In this document: in pieces, positions 1-14,442 of the stretch | How the letters are laid out: each line of letters opens with the position of its first letter | Position numbering within the stretch: the first letter of the stretch is position 1 | Assembly (NCBI RefSeq): GCF_019697375.1 | Contig: NZ_JAHCDI010000004.1 | Span: forward strand, 5,567,324-5,631,323 | Length of the DNA: 64,000 bases | Source: Micromonospora tarapacensis | Lineage (GTDB): Bacteria; Actinomycetota; Actinomycetes; Mycobacteriales; Micromonosporaceae | Direction of reading: 5' to 3' | Notes under the pieces: model-generated | Told to the model about the DNA's origin: nothing | Seen by the model: only the letters and a program-made list of their open reading frames with translations | Databases searched by the model: none | Translations under genes and position numbers: made by a program

Positions 1-1392
1 GGTCGTCACCTGAGCACTGAACTGCCTGACCCAGTTCCAGCCCGTCGTCAGATTGATGGCCGGGGGCGTCACCGACACGGAGTCGACCCCCGACCACAGG
101 TGGTCCCTGGCGAAGATCGTGAACAGCTGGCTCGCCGTCATCCCGTCATGCGCGCCGGGGACCTGGGTCGTCTCGGCGGCGTAACCCCGAGCCCGGAAAT
201 TGTTCGCGATGGCGTTCTGGGCGTTGAGGTTGCCCTCGAATACGCCATTGCCGAGGAACACGAAGAGGTCGTCGTCCCCGACCGCGGCGGCGACGTTGTC
301 GTAATCCTGTGCCGTGAGGGACGGATTACCGGAGAAGTGTCCGTAGAACGCGAACGTCGTCGGGTAACCCCTGATGACGTGGGCGCCCGTCATCCCGCCG
401 TACGAAAACCCGGCGTAGGCGCGCCCCGCCCGCTCGGTCGAGACGTTGTAGTTGTCCTCGATGAAGGGGAGGATCGTCTGGACCAGATTGTTGGCGGCGT
501 TGGTCTGGTTGTAGGAGCCGAAGCCGAGGCTGGTGCCCGTGAAGTGATTTCCCATGGTGACAACCACGGTCGGCTCGATCTCGCCCTTGGCCGTCATGTT
601 GTCCAGGATGTTCGGGACGTTCGCGGGGACCATGAAGTCGGTCTCGTCACCGAAGATGCCGTGGGCGAGGTAGGCCACCTTGTACGGCTCGGCGCGGTTG
701 GCATCGTAGTCGGGCGGCAGGTAGACGCCGAGGTAATGGCCGCTGTCGCCCAGGATCGTCGTGTACGGGACGTACCGGACGGTGCCTCGCTGCGAACGTT
801 TGGCCGCCGGCAGCTCGTACTCCGCACGCTCCTTCAGCACCGGGTCGTTCTGCTTCCTGGCGTACGGCACGTACGCGGCATCGAGGACGTCGTTGTTCCT
901 GACCCGGAACGAGGACTCGCCCGGGGGTCGGGGATGCGTCGAGGCGGGATCCCAGATGCGCTTGTTCTCCCAACCCTGGGTCGGGTCCCAGACCCGGTAC
1001 CAGTAGCTGAGACTTCCGGCGTGCAGCGGGACCGAGACCGACCAGTATCCCCTCGAATCCTTGGTCATGTCCCTGAGGAACTCGGTACCTCCAGCGTGGT
1101 ACCGCCCCGGCTGCCACTCTTCCGGCTGATACCGCGTGTTGCCGGTGTCGACGTCGAGTAGAGTCAGATCCCCGGCAAGGCGGACCTGCGTGGCATTGGG
1201 ATTGTGGTAGACGAACTTGACCGTGAATCCGGTTGGTGAACGGTGATCCGCCCTGACGGTCGCGCCTTCCACAATCGCCGGTCTGCCTGCGGCGGCAGCT
1301 GGCGCGGAGACGACGGCGCCGGCACCGAGTGACATGAACGCGAGCAACGAGATCGCACGCCTGAGCCTGCGCCTTCCGATCGCCTTCCTCAT
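1..1392 (-). CDS. Secreted alpha/beta-hydrolase esterase (enterochelin-esterase/CE1-like), partial
   Basis: The frame is open from the ATG at 1392 to the left window edge (464 codons), so the C-terminus is missing, probably only a short piece. A GAGGAG ribosome site sits 8 bases before the ATG. Residues 1-38 form a signal peptide (RRR, hydrophobic core, then alanine-rich cleavage region). Next comes an immunoglobulin-like/CBM48-type N-terminal domain (about 40-150, ending in a tryptophan-rich stretch), then a PF00756-type esterase domain. The nucleophile elbow GFSYGG is near residue 329 and the probable catalytic histidine is in PGAHDGMT near residue 413. Enzymes of this build cleave acetyl, feruloyl or similar esters from plant polymers outside the cell. 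Its position beside xylan-degrading genes supports that role. The substrate is not determined by the sequence. Confidence 0.8.
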   Translation of the reverse strand, partial: MRKAIGRRRLRRAISLLAFMSLGAGAVVSAPAAAAGRPAIVEGATVRADHRSPTGFTVKFVYHNPNATQVRLAGDLTLLDVDTGNTRYQPEEWQPGRYHAGGTEFLRDMTKDSRGYWSVSVPLHAGSLSYWYRVWDPTQGWENKRIWDPASTHPRPPGESSFRVRNNDVLDAAYVPYARKQNDPVLKERAEYELPAAKRSQRGTVRYVPYTTILGDSGHYLGVYLPPDYDANRAEPYKVAYLAHGIFGDETDFMVPANVPNILDNMTAKGEIEPTVVVTMGNHFTGTSLGFGSYNQTNAANNLVQTILPFIEDNYNVSTERAGRAYAGFSYGGMTGAHVIRGYPTTFAFYGHFSGNPSLTAQDYDNVAAAVGDDDLFVFLGNGVFEGNLNAQNAIANNFRARGYAAETTQVPGAHDGMTASQLFTIFARDHLWSGVDSVSVTPPAINLTTGWNWVRQFSAQVTT

Positions 1393-1765
1393 CTTTTGCA
1401 CTCCTCTGTGTCCTGTTCCAGTGGCCCTATTCGAATTTGACGGTCCTATTCGGACACCGCAGCTGTGGGCCCCCTATCGCGCCTCCAATCGAGCCCCAAG
1501 CTCAGGCGCGACCTTTTGATCCGGCTCACTGCCGGATGAGCCGCCGGAGGATGGGGGCGTCCTCGTGGGTCGCCGCCCGGTGCTGGTCCGGCTCATAGAA
1601 CGCCTCGGGCGGGCGCGGCGAAGAGCCTGCCGCCGGCGACCGCCAGGAAACGTATTCGGGCGCGAGGCGTGGTGTGGTGGTTGGACATGCAGAGCCTCCT
1701 CCTGGGCCACCCAGGCTCTCTGCCCCGATGTGACCCGTTCTGGCACTCTATGGACCTGGCGCTCA

Positions 1766-1781
1766 GCTAAATCGAATTAGC
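1766..1781. promoter_or_regulatory. Near-palindrome, candidate operator
   Basis: GCTAAATCGAATTAGC matches its own reverse complement at 14 of 16 positions. It lies in the 528-bp divergent gap (1393-1920) between the esterase gene and the Crp-like regulator gene, which is otherwise featureless apart from a small hairpin at 1519-1537. It is a candidate binding site for the adjacent regulator. This is inference from symmetry and position. Confidence 0.35.
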
Positions 1782-1920
1782 ATCGGTAGTGTGGCCAGGT
1801 GCGGCTTTCGATGTCAAGGGTGTTCCGCGGCTGTTACGTCGTCGGGTCGCTCGTGGTCATGACGTCGATGGGTGGTGTGTTGGCGGGCGTCGGGTGGCTC
1901 GGGTAGGGGAGGGGTTCGGC

Positions 1921-2475
1921 GTGCCGACGGACCGGACCGCCGGGGAGCACCTGGAGGTCTCGATCCCTCGGCCGCCCTACGGGCGCGACGGGCAGTGGGT
2001 GCGGATCGTCTCGGCGGGCGACTCCACCAACCCGGAGGACTTCGTGAACCTCGGTGCCGCCGGACAGGCGCATTGGTTCGGCCACGAGGGCGCCTGGTTC
2101 GTCACGGTAGCCGGCTTCGGCACGGCCGTTCACCCCGGCGAGTGCCTCGACATCGCCCCCGTTCCCGCGGACGAGGAAGTCACCGAGTTGCGGAGCCATC
2201 TCGCTCGATCGGCCCAACCTCCTACCTGGCTCGCGCAGGCCGTCACGCTACCGGCCGTCGCTCAGGTGGCTGCTTGGCTGAACGCGCAGGATCCGTCGGA
2301 TCGGGTTGCCTGGCGGGGATCGCAGGAGCAGTTGGCGCGCATGCTCGGGCTGAGTCGGGTCACCGTCAACCGGGCTCTGGCGCGGCTCACCGGCGTTGGC
2401 GCTGTCCGACTGACCGGGCAGGGAATTGTTGTCACTGATCGTAGGCAGCTCGACCTCCTGTCGACCAATTCCTGA
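1921..2475 (+). CDS. Short Crp/Fnr-type helix-turn-helix regulator
   Basis: The C-terminal part (about residues 110-175 from this start) reads as a Crp-type winged helix: QEQLARMLGLSRVTVNRALA followed by the GAVRLTGQGIVV wing and a final DRRQLDLL helix. The upstream frame stays open to a GTG at 1789, but the GTG at 1921 is preceded at ideal distance by GGGGAGGGG and is preferred. The product is then 184 residues. That is too short for a complete cyclic-nucleotide-binding domain of about 120 residues plus linker and HTH, and the N-terminal 100 residues lack the usual glycine pattern and phosphate-binding cassette. It may bind another ligand or be a truncated family member. It is transcribed away from the esterase and may control its neighbours. 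Confidence 0.6.
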   Translation: MPTDRTAGEHLEVSIPRPPYGRDGQWVRIVSAGDSTNPEDFVNLGAAGQAHWFGHEGAWFVTVAGFGTAVHPGECLDIAPVPADEEVTELRSHLARSAQPPTWLAQAVTLPAVAQVAAWLNAQDPSDRVAWRGSQEQLARMLGLSRVTVNRALARLTGVGAVRLTGQGIVVTDRRQLDLLSTNS

Positions 2476-2531
2476 CCGGCCGGCAGTGGAGGGCGACGCG
2501 ACTCATCGGCCGAATCATGCGCAAACGTCGA

Positions 2532-2545
2532 TGTTAGCGCCATCA
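2532..2545. promoter_or_regulatory. Weak LacI-type half site
   Basis: TGTTAGCGCCATCA keeps the left half of the TGTTANCGCTNACA motif found at 2692, 2804 and 11003 but diverges in the right half. It lies just downstream of the Crp-like gene. It is probably a weak or vestigial operator. Confidence 0.3.
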
Positions 2546-2691
2546 TTCATGCCCTCTTGGGCGCCCATCCCCGGTCTGCGCCGGTGGGCGGGGCGATGCC
2601 TGGGTGATCGGCGGGGGTGCGGGCGCACCCCCGGTGTCGCGGTGTGCACGCCGGCCAGTGTTCCGAGAACATTACGGCTTGACGACCAGCA

Positions 2692-2705
2692 TGTTATCGC
2701 TCACA
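2692..2705. promoter_or_regulatory. LacI-type operator upstream of the GH62 gene
   Basis: TGTTATCGCTCACA is an imperfect palindrome with the central CG typical of LacI/GalR operators. It lies 210 bp before the GH62 gene and directly downstream of a TTGACG at 2679-2684 that could serve as a -35 box, so a bound repressor would cover the promoter. The same motif precedes the GH10 gene. The LacI-family protein encoded at 11167-12300 is the natural candidate. Confidence 0.6.
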
Positions 2706-2803
2706 GTCGATGGTTAAGGACGGCGATGCATGGGTGGCCTGCCCCGGCAGGGCCTGCTTCGCCGGTCCTTGATCAGGCGTGCGCCAAGGGTGGGTGGAGG
2801 TCT

Positions 2804-2817
2804 TGTTAACGCTGACA
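2804..2817. promoter_or_regulatory. Second LacI-type operator upstream of the GH62 gene
   Basis: TGTTAACGCTGACA is a second copy of the motif, 112 bp downstream of the first and 98 bp before the ATG. Paired operators at this spacing are compatible with DNA looping by a tetrameric or paired LacI-type repressor. Confidence 0.6.
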
Positions 2818-2901
2818 TCCCTGGCGCTCGTGCCCGGCTCATGCGTCGCGGTGCACCCAGCTTCGGGTGGACCGTTCGGCTCTTGTCGTTAGAGGAGGAT
2901 C

Positions 2902-4425
2902 ATGTCTGCCTTTGGTAGGTCTCCATCGATCGCGCCGCCATCGCGGCGGCGTGGATGGTTGCCGCGGGTCGTCGCCGCCAGCGTGACGTCGGTGGTCGTC
3001 GGTGTTGCCGCCGCCGCGGTGGTGTCGACGCCCGCCGCAGCGGCGACGGTGGACACGAGCGCGTGGTACGTGTTGTTGAACCGCAACAGTGGCAAGGCGT
3101 TGGACGTGTACAACCTGGCCACGAACGACGGGGCGCGGATCACCCAGTGGGCCCGGAACAACGGCAACCAGCAGCAGTGGCAGTTCGTCGACTCCGGCGG
3201 TGGTTACTACCGGTTGAAGTCGCGGCTGTCCGGCAAGGTGCTGGACGTCTACAACTGGTCGACGGCCAACGGTGCGGCGATCGTGCAGTGGGCCGACCAC
3301 AATGGGTCGAACCAGCAGTTCCGGCTGGCGGACTCGGCCGGTGGCTACGTCCGGTTCATCAACCGGAACAGCAACAAGGTGTTGGAGGTGCAGGGCGCCT
3401 CGACCGCTGACGGTGGCAACATCGTGCAGTACGACGACTGGGGTGGCAACAACCAGCAGTGGCAACTCGTCCGCGTCGACGGCGGTGGCAACCCCACCAC
3501 CCCGCCGCCGGATGGTACGTGTGATCTTCCGTCGTCGTACCGGTGGTCGTCGACGGGTGCGTTGGCGCAGCCGCGGTCGGGGTGGGTGTCGTTGAAGGAC
3601 TTCACGCACGCGCCGTACAACGGTCAGCAGTTGGTCTACGCGACGACGCATGACACGGGGACGTCGTGGGGCTCGATGAATTTCGGGTTGTTCTCGAACT
3701 GGAACCAGATGGGGTCGGCGTCGCAGAACCAGATGCCGTTCTCCGCGGTGGCGCCCAGCTTGTTCTACTTCGCGCCGCGGAACGTGTGGGTGCTCGCCTA
3801 CCAGTGGGGTGGGCCGGCGTTCTCGTACCGGACGTCGACCGACCCGGCCAACGTGAACAGTTGGTCGGCGCACCAGACGTTGTTCACCGGGAGCATCTCC
3901 AACTCCGGTACCGGGCCGATCGATCAGGCGCTCATCGGTGACGACCAGAACATGTACCTGTTCTTCGCCGGGGACAACGGCCGGATCTACCGGGCCAGCA
4001 TGCCGATCGGGAACTTCCCGGGCAGCTTCGGGTCGAACTACACGACGATCATGACCGACTCGACGAACAACCTGTTCGAAGGGGTTCAGGTCTACAAGCT
4101 GCAGGGCCAGAACCGGTACCTCATGCTCGTCGAGGCGATCGGCTCGCAGGGACGCTACTTCCGGTCGTTCACGGCCACCAGCCTGGGTGGCTCCTGGACG
4201 CCGCAGGCCACCTCGGAGAGCAACCCGTTCGCCGGCAGGGCCAACAGCGGCGCCACCTGGACCAACGACATCAGCCACGGCGAACTGCTCCGCAGCAACG
4301 CCGATCAGACCATGACCGTCAACGCCTGCAACCTCCAGTTCCTCTACCAGGGACGCTCACCCAACTCCGGCGGCGACTACGGCCTCCTGCCCTACCGGCC
4401 CGGACTGCTGACCCTCCAACCCTGA
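2902..4425 (+). CDS. Secreted CBM13-GH62 alpha-L-arabinofuranosidase
   Basis: The 507-residue product removes arabinose side chains from arabinoxylan outside the cell. The ATG at 2902 follows GAGGAGG. Residues 1-48 are a long twin-basic/hydrophobic export signal ending in an alanine-rich cleavage site. Residues about 52-195 are a ricin-type beta-trefoil with three QxW-like repeats (NQQQWQF, NQQFRL, NQQWQLV). A short proline/threonine linker follows, then a complete GH62 catalytic domain (about 205-507) beginning [20 protein letters not shown] and containing [11 protein letters not shown] and [14 protein letters not shown]. The GH62 half is repeated almost identically, inverted, at the end of the GH10 gene (8365-10827). 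Only one base difference was noticed, a silent change at 3969. Two LacI-type operators precede the gene. Confidence 0.93.
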   Translation: MSAFGRSPSIAPPSRRRGWLPRVVAASVTSVVVGVAAAAVVSTPAAAATVDTSAWYVLLNRNSGKALDVYNLATNDGARITQWARNNGNQQQWQFVDSGGGYYRLKSRLSGKVLDVYNWSTANGAAIVQWADHNGSNQQFRLADSAGGYVRFINRNSNKVLEVQGASTADGGNIVQYDDWGGNNQQWQLVRVDGGGNPTTPPPDGTCDLPSSYRWSSTGALAQPRSGWVSLKDFTHAPYNGQQLVYATTHDTGTSWGSMNFGLFSNWNQMGSASQNQMPFSAVAPSLFYFAPRNVWVLAYQWGGPAFSYRTSTDPANVNSWSAHQTLFTGSISNSGTGPIDQALIGDDQNMYLFFAGDNGRIYRASMPIGNFPGSFGSNYTTIMTDSTNNLFEGVQVYKLQGQNRYLMLVEAIGSQGRYFRSFTATSLGGSWTPQATSESNPFAGRANSGATWTNDISHGELLRSNADQTMTVNACNLQFLYQGRSPNSGGDYGLLPYRPGLLTLQP

Positions 4426-4516
4426 CGACCTGACGCAGGACCACCACGGGTGATCCCCCGAAACGGATGGACCTGCCCGGGCGGGCTCGACACACACCGA
4501 GCCCGCCCGGGCCACC
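3513..4516 (+). repeat. Left outer arm of inverted duplication (GH62 domain plus terminator)
   Basis: This 1004-bp stretch is repeated in inverted orientation at 8274-9277 with at least one mismatch (position 3969). Paired coordinates sum to 12790. The match starts inside the linker before GH62 and ends just past the shared terminator hairpin. Confidence 0.9.
4476..4511. terminator. Strong hairpin terminator after the GH62 gene
   Basis: A 14-bp perfect stem (CCCGGGCGGGCTCG, loop of eight bases, complement) lies 50 bp after the GH62 stop codon. There is no T-run, as usual in actinobacteria. Its mirror copy at 8279-8314 serves the GH10-CBM13-GH62 gene. Confidence 0.75.
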
Positions 4517-4602
4517 TGTCTGCGCAATTCGGCGTGGGCCGTTGGCGACCCGTACCCACAGGGCCTGAACCCGCCATCCCCGGAAGAACATTAAGCACTT
4601 GG

Positions 4603-4631
4603 TTGACGGTCGTCAACAGAGTGTCTAGTGT
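4603..4631 (+). promoter_or_regulatory. Promoter with palindromic operator before the CE1 esterase gene
   Basis: TTGACG at 4603-4608 and TAGTGT at 4626-4631 are separated by 17 bases, a good sigma-70-type promoter. The -35 box is the left half of the perfect palindrome TTGACGGTCGTCAA (4603-4616), so a regulator bound there would block RNA polymerase. The motif differs from the LacI-type sites, suggesting separate control of this gene. Confidence 0.6.
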
Positions 4632-4639
4632 CCATATAA

Positions 4640-6025
<1,386 letters not shown>

Positions 6026-6027
6026 CG

Positions 6028-6110
6028 ATCATGACCGACTCGACGAACAACCTGTTCGAGGGCGCGCAGGTCTACCAGCCGCAGGCCCAGACCCAACCCA
6101 CCTGAACAGG
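6028..6110 (+). pseudogene. Scrap of GH62 coding sequence
   Basis: Directly after the TAA stop of the CE1 gene, the sequence from about 6028 repeats the GH62 segment found at 4048-4095 (codons for [13 protein letters not shown]), then diverges and ends. The same scrap is present in the mirror arm. It shows that a GH62 module or its DNA was once recombined onto the CBM13 module here. Confidence 0.75.
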
Positions 6111-6123
6111 CGCGAACTGACCC

Positions 6124-6154
6124 GGGCGGGCTCGGCGTGACGCCGAGCCCGCCC
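6124..6154. terminator. Hairpin terminator after the CE1 esterase gene
   Basis: A perfect 14-bp stem (GGGCGGGCTCGGCG, loop TGA, complement) lies about 100 bp after the stop. The mirror copy at 6636-6666 lies after the cutinase-like gene. Confidence 0.7.
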
Positions 6155-6250
6155 TCATCACGCCGACACGGGGAAGTCGTGACATAGAAGGGCCTCATTC
6201 CAGGCGGCAGGCGTGTTCCGTCCGGATCGCCAAGCCGCCCGGCCGGACGA

Positions 6251-6536
6251 TTGTCGCGAACGAGCGCGCACCTGATCGCCTTCCCCGCCTGCAACCTCGT
6301 CGTCGAACCGGCGGCCCCTGCGCGGCGTGTACCAGCCGATGGACCTACCCGTCCTGCACGAGCAGGTGTGGAGCGCGATGCTCGGGCCGGGCGACCGGCA
6401 GACCCGGCGCCGCCGCGCGATCGGCGCATTCGCGACATGGCTCGCCGGTACGGTTTCACCACCGAACGAGTTCCGGTCGGTACTCGGCCTCGCCCTGGGC
6501 ACCTACCGGCGGCGGGTTTCGCTGGAGGCCACGTGA
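6251..6536 (+). pseudogene. Probable remnant of an AraC-family regulator
   Basis: The 451-bp spacer between the inner arms has no intact gene. One frame gives SAHLIAFPACNLVVEPAAPA, resembling an AraC ligand-domain segment. Another gives an open 69-codon stretch from 6327 ending EFRSVLGLALGTYRRR, which resembles the last helix of AraC DNA-binding domains (FRxxLGxTPGxYRRR). The HTH core between them is gone. The assignment rests on these short similarities and is tentative. Confidence 0.35.
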
Positions 6537-6620
6537 CCTGGATGCCCAGCCGCTCGCACCTCCGGCGGCGCAGGCCCGCCGCAGCCCGAGGTCGTCGCGG
6601 GCGGGGTGGTAGGCGGTGAG

Positions 6621-10866
<4,246 letters not shown>

Positions 10867-11002
10867 TCAGGAGAGAGCGGTTGATGGCTGGTCCGACCGT
10901 CCGCCCGGGCCGATTGGTGGTGGCTGCGGAAGGTGGACCTCTTGCTGATCGGTGCGGGCCTCCAGGGGTTGGTAGTTGTGACCAGCGGGGGTGAACGAGC
11001 GG

Positions 11003-11016
11003 TGTTAGCGCTCACA
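11003..11016. promoter_or_regulatory. LacI-type operator upstream of the GH10 gene
   Basis: TGTTAGCGCTCACA matches the two sites in front of the GH62 gene. It lies in the 339-bp gap between the LacI-family gene and the xylanase gene. A second symmetric element (TTTTC-A-GAAAA, about 11036-11046) lies just upstream of it with respect to the xylanase. Confidence 0.65.
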
Positions 11017-11166
11017 CCAATCGATGGATCCAGATTTTCAGAAAATTCCAGGGTTTTCAAGCGAAAGTTTTGGGGCGTCCAGCTCAGGATCGATCGGGCT
11101 GCCAGCGGGGGAGCCGAGCGGACCGTGACGTCAACGGCCACAGCCGGTGACGGTGCCCAGGTCGAA

Positions 11167-12300
11167 TCAGCTCGCGGGTGGTGCCGTGCTCTGCCGGACC
11201 GTGAGCGTCGTGCCCAACTCGAGCCCGAGTTGCGGCGTGCGCTCACCACGGCTCAGTGCGAGCGCCAACTCGGTGGCGGTGACGGCCATCTCGATGAGCG
11301 GCTGGTGGACAGTGGTCAGTGGCGGATCGACCAGGGCGGCCAACGGCAGGTCGTCGAAGCCGGCCACGCTCACATCCGTCGGGACTCGCAATCCCAACCG
11401 CCGGGCCGCCTGGTAGACGCCGAGCGCCTGCAGGTCGTTTGCCGCGAAGATCGCCGTCGGACGATCGGGGCGGCTCAACAGGTCGAGCGCGGCCGCTTCG
11501 CCGTCTTCCCGGGTCAGTTTGGCGCGGACGACGAGGTCTGCCTCCGCGGTCAAGCCGGCGGCGTCGAACGCGGAGCGATAGCCGTCCAGCCGGGCGCGGC
11601 AACACAGGATGTGCTCGGGGGCGGCGATCATGGCGATCCGTCGATGGCCCAGCCCGATCAGGTGACGGGCCGCGGACCGGCCGCCCGCCCAGTTCGTCGC
11701 TCCGACGAAGGGAACGTCGTCGGGCAGCTCGGCGGTGGGATCGAAGGCGACGAATGGAATGCCCCGGGCGCGTAGCTGGTTGCGCTGCTCCTCGTCCAGC
11801 TGGGCGACGGTGACGAGGCAGTCCGGGCGGCGGGCGAGAGTGTCGTCGATCCAGTACCGGATCGCGTTGCGGTGCGGGCCGAGCTCTGTCAGAACGACTC
11901 CCACACCCTGTTGCCGGGCCACCCGCTCGACGCCGCGGATGATCTCCAGCCCCCACATGTCCTTGATTTCGTCGAAGACGAGTTCCATCATGTTGGAACG
12001 GGTGACCGGCGATGGCCTGCGGTAGCCGTACTCGTTGATCAGTGCCTCGACGCGGGCCCGGGTCTCCGCCGCCACGCCGGAACGCCCGTTAATAACCTTG
12101 GATACGGTCGGAACCGACACTCCCGCCGACTCGGCGATGGCGGCGATCGTCACCGGCCTCGACGGGTCATCGAGTCGTGGTTCCAGGTCGACGATCGGCT
12201 CGCTCGACTCGGCGCACGTCAACCTGGCCCCCCTAGTGCCGATCCCCCGTGGTCGCGGGGCCCGCGCCGGACCTGTCCGCGCGGCCGGTCGCCGCGACAT
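11167..12300 (-). CDS. LacI-family transcriptional regulator
   Basis: The product has an N-terminal LacI helix-turn-helix (VTIAAIAESAGVSVPTVSKV followed by INGRSGV) and a periplasmic-binding-protein-like sugar-sensing domain (about 110-375). The frame opens at 12300, but the HTH would then begin near residue 49, later than usual. A start near the VDLEPR segment (about 12190) is likely, so the first 35-40 residues are doubtful. It lies upstream of and in line with the xylanase gene. Three matching palindromes (2692, 2804, 11003) make it the probable repressor of the GH62 and GH10 genes, released by xylan- or arabinose-derived sugars. That regulatory link is inferred. Confidence 0.9.
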   Translation of the reverse strand: MSRRPAARTGPARAPRPRGIGTRGARLTCAESSEPIVDLEPRLDDPSRPVTIAAIAESAGVSVPTVSKVINGRSGVAAETRARVEALINEYGYRRPSPVTRSNMMELVFDEIKDMWGLEIIRGVERVARQQGVGVVLTELGPHRNAIRYWIDDTLARRPDCLVTVAQLDEEQRNQLRARGIPFVAFDPTAELPDDVPFVGATNWAGGRSAARHLIGLGHRRIAMIAAPEHILCCRARLDGYRSAFDAAGLTAEADLVVRAKLTREDGEAAALDLLSRPDRPTAIFAANDLQALGVYQAARRLGLRVPTDVSVAGFDDLPLAALVDPPLTTVHQPLIEMAVTATELALALSRGERTPQLGLELGTTLTVRQSTAPPAS

Positions 12301-12399
12301 CGCTCAGGGCGCAAGGATAGCCGGTCGGTCCGGCACCGAGACTTGTCGGGCGCGAGTCCCCCCGAGCAGCGACCGTCAGCCGGCATCAGCACCGACACA

Positions 12400-12428
12400 T
12401 TGACGCAGATCGAAGAAACATGTAACGT
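12400..12428 (+). promoter_or_regulatory. Promoter with inverted-repeat element
   Basis: TTGACG (12400-12405) and TAACGT (12423-12428) are spaced by 17 bases. Directly downstream, GAAACTTTC (12437-12445) and GAAAGT (12460-12465) form an interrupted inverted repeat of a kind often seen at actinobacterial cellulase/xylanase promoters. The promoter now drives only the short remnant at 12470. Confidence 0.5.
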
Positions 12429-12469
12429 CTAGCCCGGAAACTTTCTGAGTCGAGTGACCGAAAGTATCC

Positions 12470-12853
12470 ATGCGGGAGTCCTTTCCTCGCTCACCCTTCG
12501 GGACCCACTTCCGACCCGACTACAGCGCGAACACTATGCTCCTGACGCCCGAGTTCTTCGTCGAGGTCAACGACGGCGCCGTCACCCTCACGTTCCAGTT
12601 CTGGAGCGGCAGGCAGCTCACCTACCGCCTGACGAAGTCCGGCAGTTGGGTGTGCTCAGCACGGTCGCAGCCAGCGGATCGGCACCACCGCACCATCTGG
12701 GACGCCGGCGCCGCGCTGACCGTCTACGCGATCGTCGACGTTCCGGGCGGGCCCATCCCGCCGCTGCTGCTGCTCGGTTCGGCGGCCGCCGGGATACCCT
12801 GTGGCGTCGGCCCGGCGCCGACCGGCGTGACCTGTGGCGACTGGAAGCACTGA
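12470..12853 (+). pseudogene. C-terminal remnant of a secreted glycoside hydrolase (cellulase-type beta-sandwich)
   Basis: The 127-codon frame contains LLTPEFFVEVNDGAVTLTFQ and FWSGRQLTYRLTKSG, which resemble the immunoglobulin-like domain at the end of actinobacterial endoglucanases. No signal peptide or catalytic domain precedes it, yet a good promoter does. The simplest reading is a gene whose middle was deleted, leaving promoter and tail. The last 60 codons look like a read-through of unrelated sequence. Alternative: a small real protein of unknown role. Confidence 0.4.
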
Positions 12854-13035
12854 GGCCCGCGCTGCCAGCGATCCTGCGTCTCTGGGCGGTGGCGGCGGTG
12901 GCCGCTGTCGCGGTGGTGGCCCTGACGACGCCGGACCGCTCCCTGCTGACCACGTCGGTCGAACACGCCCTCTACGGTGTGCTCGCCTTCACCGTCGGCC
13001 TGGGCCATCTCTTCTATCACGCCGCAGGCCGGTGA
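12841..13035 (+). CDS. Small two-helix membrane protein, start uncertain
   Basis: About 65 codons encode two hydrophobic segments (LWAVAAVAAVAVVAL and LYGVLAFTVGLGHLFY) ending HAAGR. No convincing start codon or ribosome site was found; 12841 is a CTG in frame. Not recognised. It could be the tail of a gene whose front is lost. Confidence 0.3.
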   Translation: MEALRPALPAILRLWAVAAVAAVAVVALTTPDRSLLTTSVEHALYGVLAFTVGLGHLFYHAAGR

Positions 13036-13128
13036 CCGGCGCGTCCGGGCCGGTGACCGGTGTGCTCCGCGTCCGCCTGGCGGGATGGACGGTTCGTCGA
13101 CGCGACTGTCATCGGTGGCGGGCGACCC

Positions 13129-14250
13129 TCAGCCGGGCCGGATCAGCAGCAGGACGATGGTGGCCAGGTAGATCGCCGGAATGGCGATCCCCTCGAAGCC
13201 GATGCCCCGACGTTCCCTCAGGATCAGCCCGGCGGTCAGGGTGGCGATCATCAGGGTGGTCATCCCGGTGAACAGCAGTCCCGACAGGTTCGCCTCGGAA
13301 TAGATCGATCCACGCCGGTAGGTTGCGTCGGCAAGGAAGATCATCAAGGAGTCGAACGCATTACCACCGAGGATGTTGCCGATGCCGAGGGTCAACGCGC
13401 CGATGCGGATGGCCGCGATGAGGGTGATCAGCTCAGGCAGGGAGGTGATCGCCGTGGTGAGGGTGAAACCGACGAAGCCGCTCGGCAGACCCGAGGCGGC
13501 CACCACGCCGAGCCCGCCCTGACCGATCAGGAAGCCGGTGGCGGCCACCACGGCCGCCAGCGCGGCCAGTCGGAACCACAGCCGGCGGACGGTCACCCCG
13601 GACGTCGCGGCGGCCGGCTCGTCCTGACGGGTGTCCGTGGTGTGCCGGGCGAACCACATCGGTTGCCGGCGCAGTCGGCGGAGCAACACCAGACCGTACA
13701 GGTAGATGACGGGGATAAGCAGGCTCGCCGGGTGCACCCAGAGAAGGGTGAGTTCAGGCGTCGCGTACGCCACCACCGGCAGGCAGAGCAACGCCATCAG
13801 GACGATCGCCTGCATGACGTTCTCCAGGGATGCCGCCGCATGCTCGATGTTCGACCGGCGGTAGAGCAGATCGGCGATGGCCAGCCACACCGTCTGCACC
13901 GCGATGCCACCGATCGGGTTGGCGAGGGCGAACTCGGCGTCCTGCCGCACCGAACCGATGACCGTGGTGGCGATGCCGGGCAGCGAGGTCACCGCGCCGA
14001 GCAGAAGGGCGCCGGCCACCGCCTCGCCCATGCCGGTCCGGTCCGCCAGTTCGTCCGCCGTACGGGTCAACGCCGCACCGGCGAACAGGATCGCCACCAG
14101 TGCGGCGAGCAGCGCGATCAGGCTGGGCACGAGGGGCCAGGTGCCGGCGGTCACGCCGCGCCGCCCGAGTGTCGTCCCTGAGCAGAGCACATGTCCACGC
14201 CTCATACCCACCTGACGGCGTCCTGATCGGGGCGACCCGGGTGCCGCCAC
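13129..14250 (-). CDS. CaCA-family sodium/calcium-type cation exchanger
   Basis: An integral membrane antiporter with about ten hydrophobic segments and the two inverted-topology alpha repeats of the CaCA superfamily: GALLLGAVTSLPGIATT in the first half and TLTTAITSLPELITLIAAI followed by GNILGGNAFDSL in the second. It should exchange calcium or a similar cation against sodium or protons. The frame starts at 14250. The first 30 residues are polar and may not be translated; a start at MRRGHVL (14205) or at the valine before TAGTWPLV is possible. It ends 94 bp from the small membrane frame on the opposite strand. Confidence 0.85.
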   Translation of the reverse strand: MAAPGSPRSGRRQVGMRRGHVLCSGTTLGRRGVTAGTWPLVPSLIALLAALVAILFAGAALTRTADELADRTGMGEAVAGALLLGAVTSLPGIATTVIGSVRQDAEFALANPIGGIAVQTVWLAIADLLYRRSNIEHAAASLENVMQAIVLMALLCLPVVAYATPELTLLWVHPASLLIPVIYLYGLVLLRRLRRQPMWFARHTTDTRQDEPAAATSGVTVRRLWFRLAALAAVVAATGFLIGQGGLGVVAASGLPSGFVGFTLTTAITSLPELITLIAAIRIGALTLGIGNILGGNAFDSLMIFLADATYRRGSIYSEANLSGLLFTGMTTLMIATLTAGLILRERRGIGFEGIAIPAIYLATIVLLLIRPG

Positions 14251-14442
14251 CCGTCAGCGCCGGGCGTACCTCGCCGAGCGGCCGGGCCAAGACCTCCTCA
14301 TGCCGGCGGGCGGTGGCGGCGGGGATGGCGGTGGCGGTGGCGTCGTGGTGGGGCGGCGGTGGCGGCGGCCGGCAGACTCGCGCCGACCCCGGTGGCGGCA
14401 CCCAGACGACGCCCGCTCCGGACGGCCCAGGGAGGCGCGGTT

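Noticed and set aside
14359..14442. Upstream extension of the transglycosylase-SGNH gene
   Set aside because: The extension is Arg/Pro-rich. The GTG at 14443 starts a proper signal peptide.
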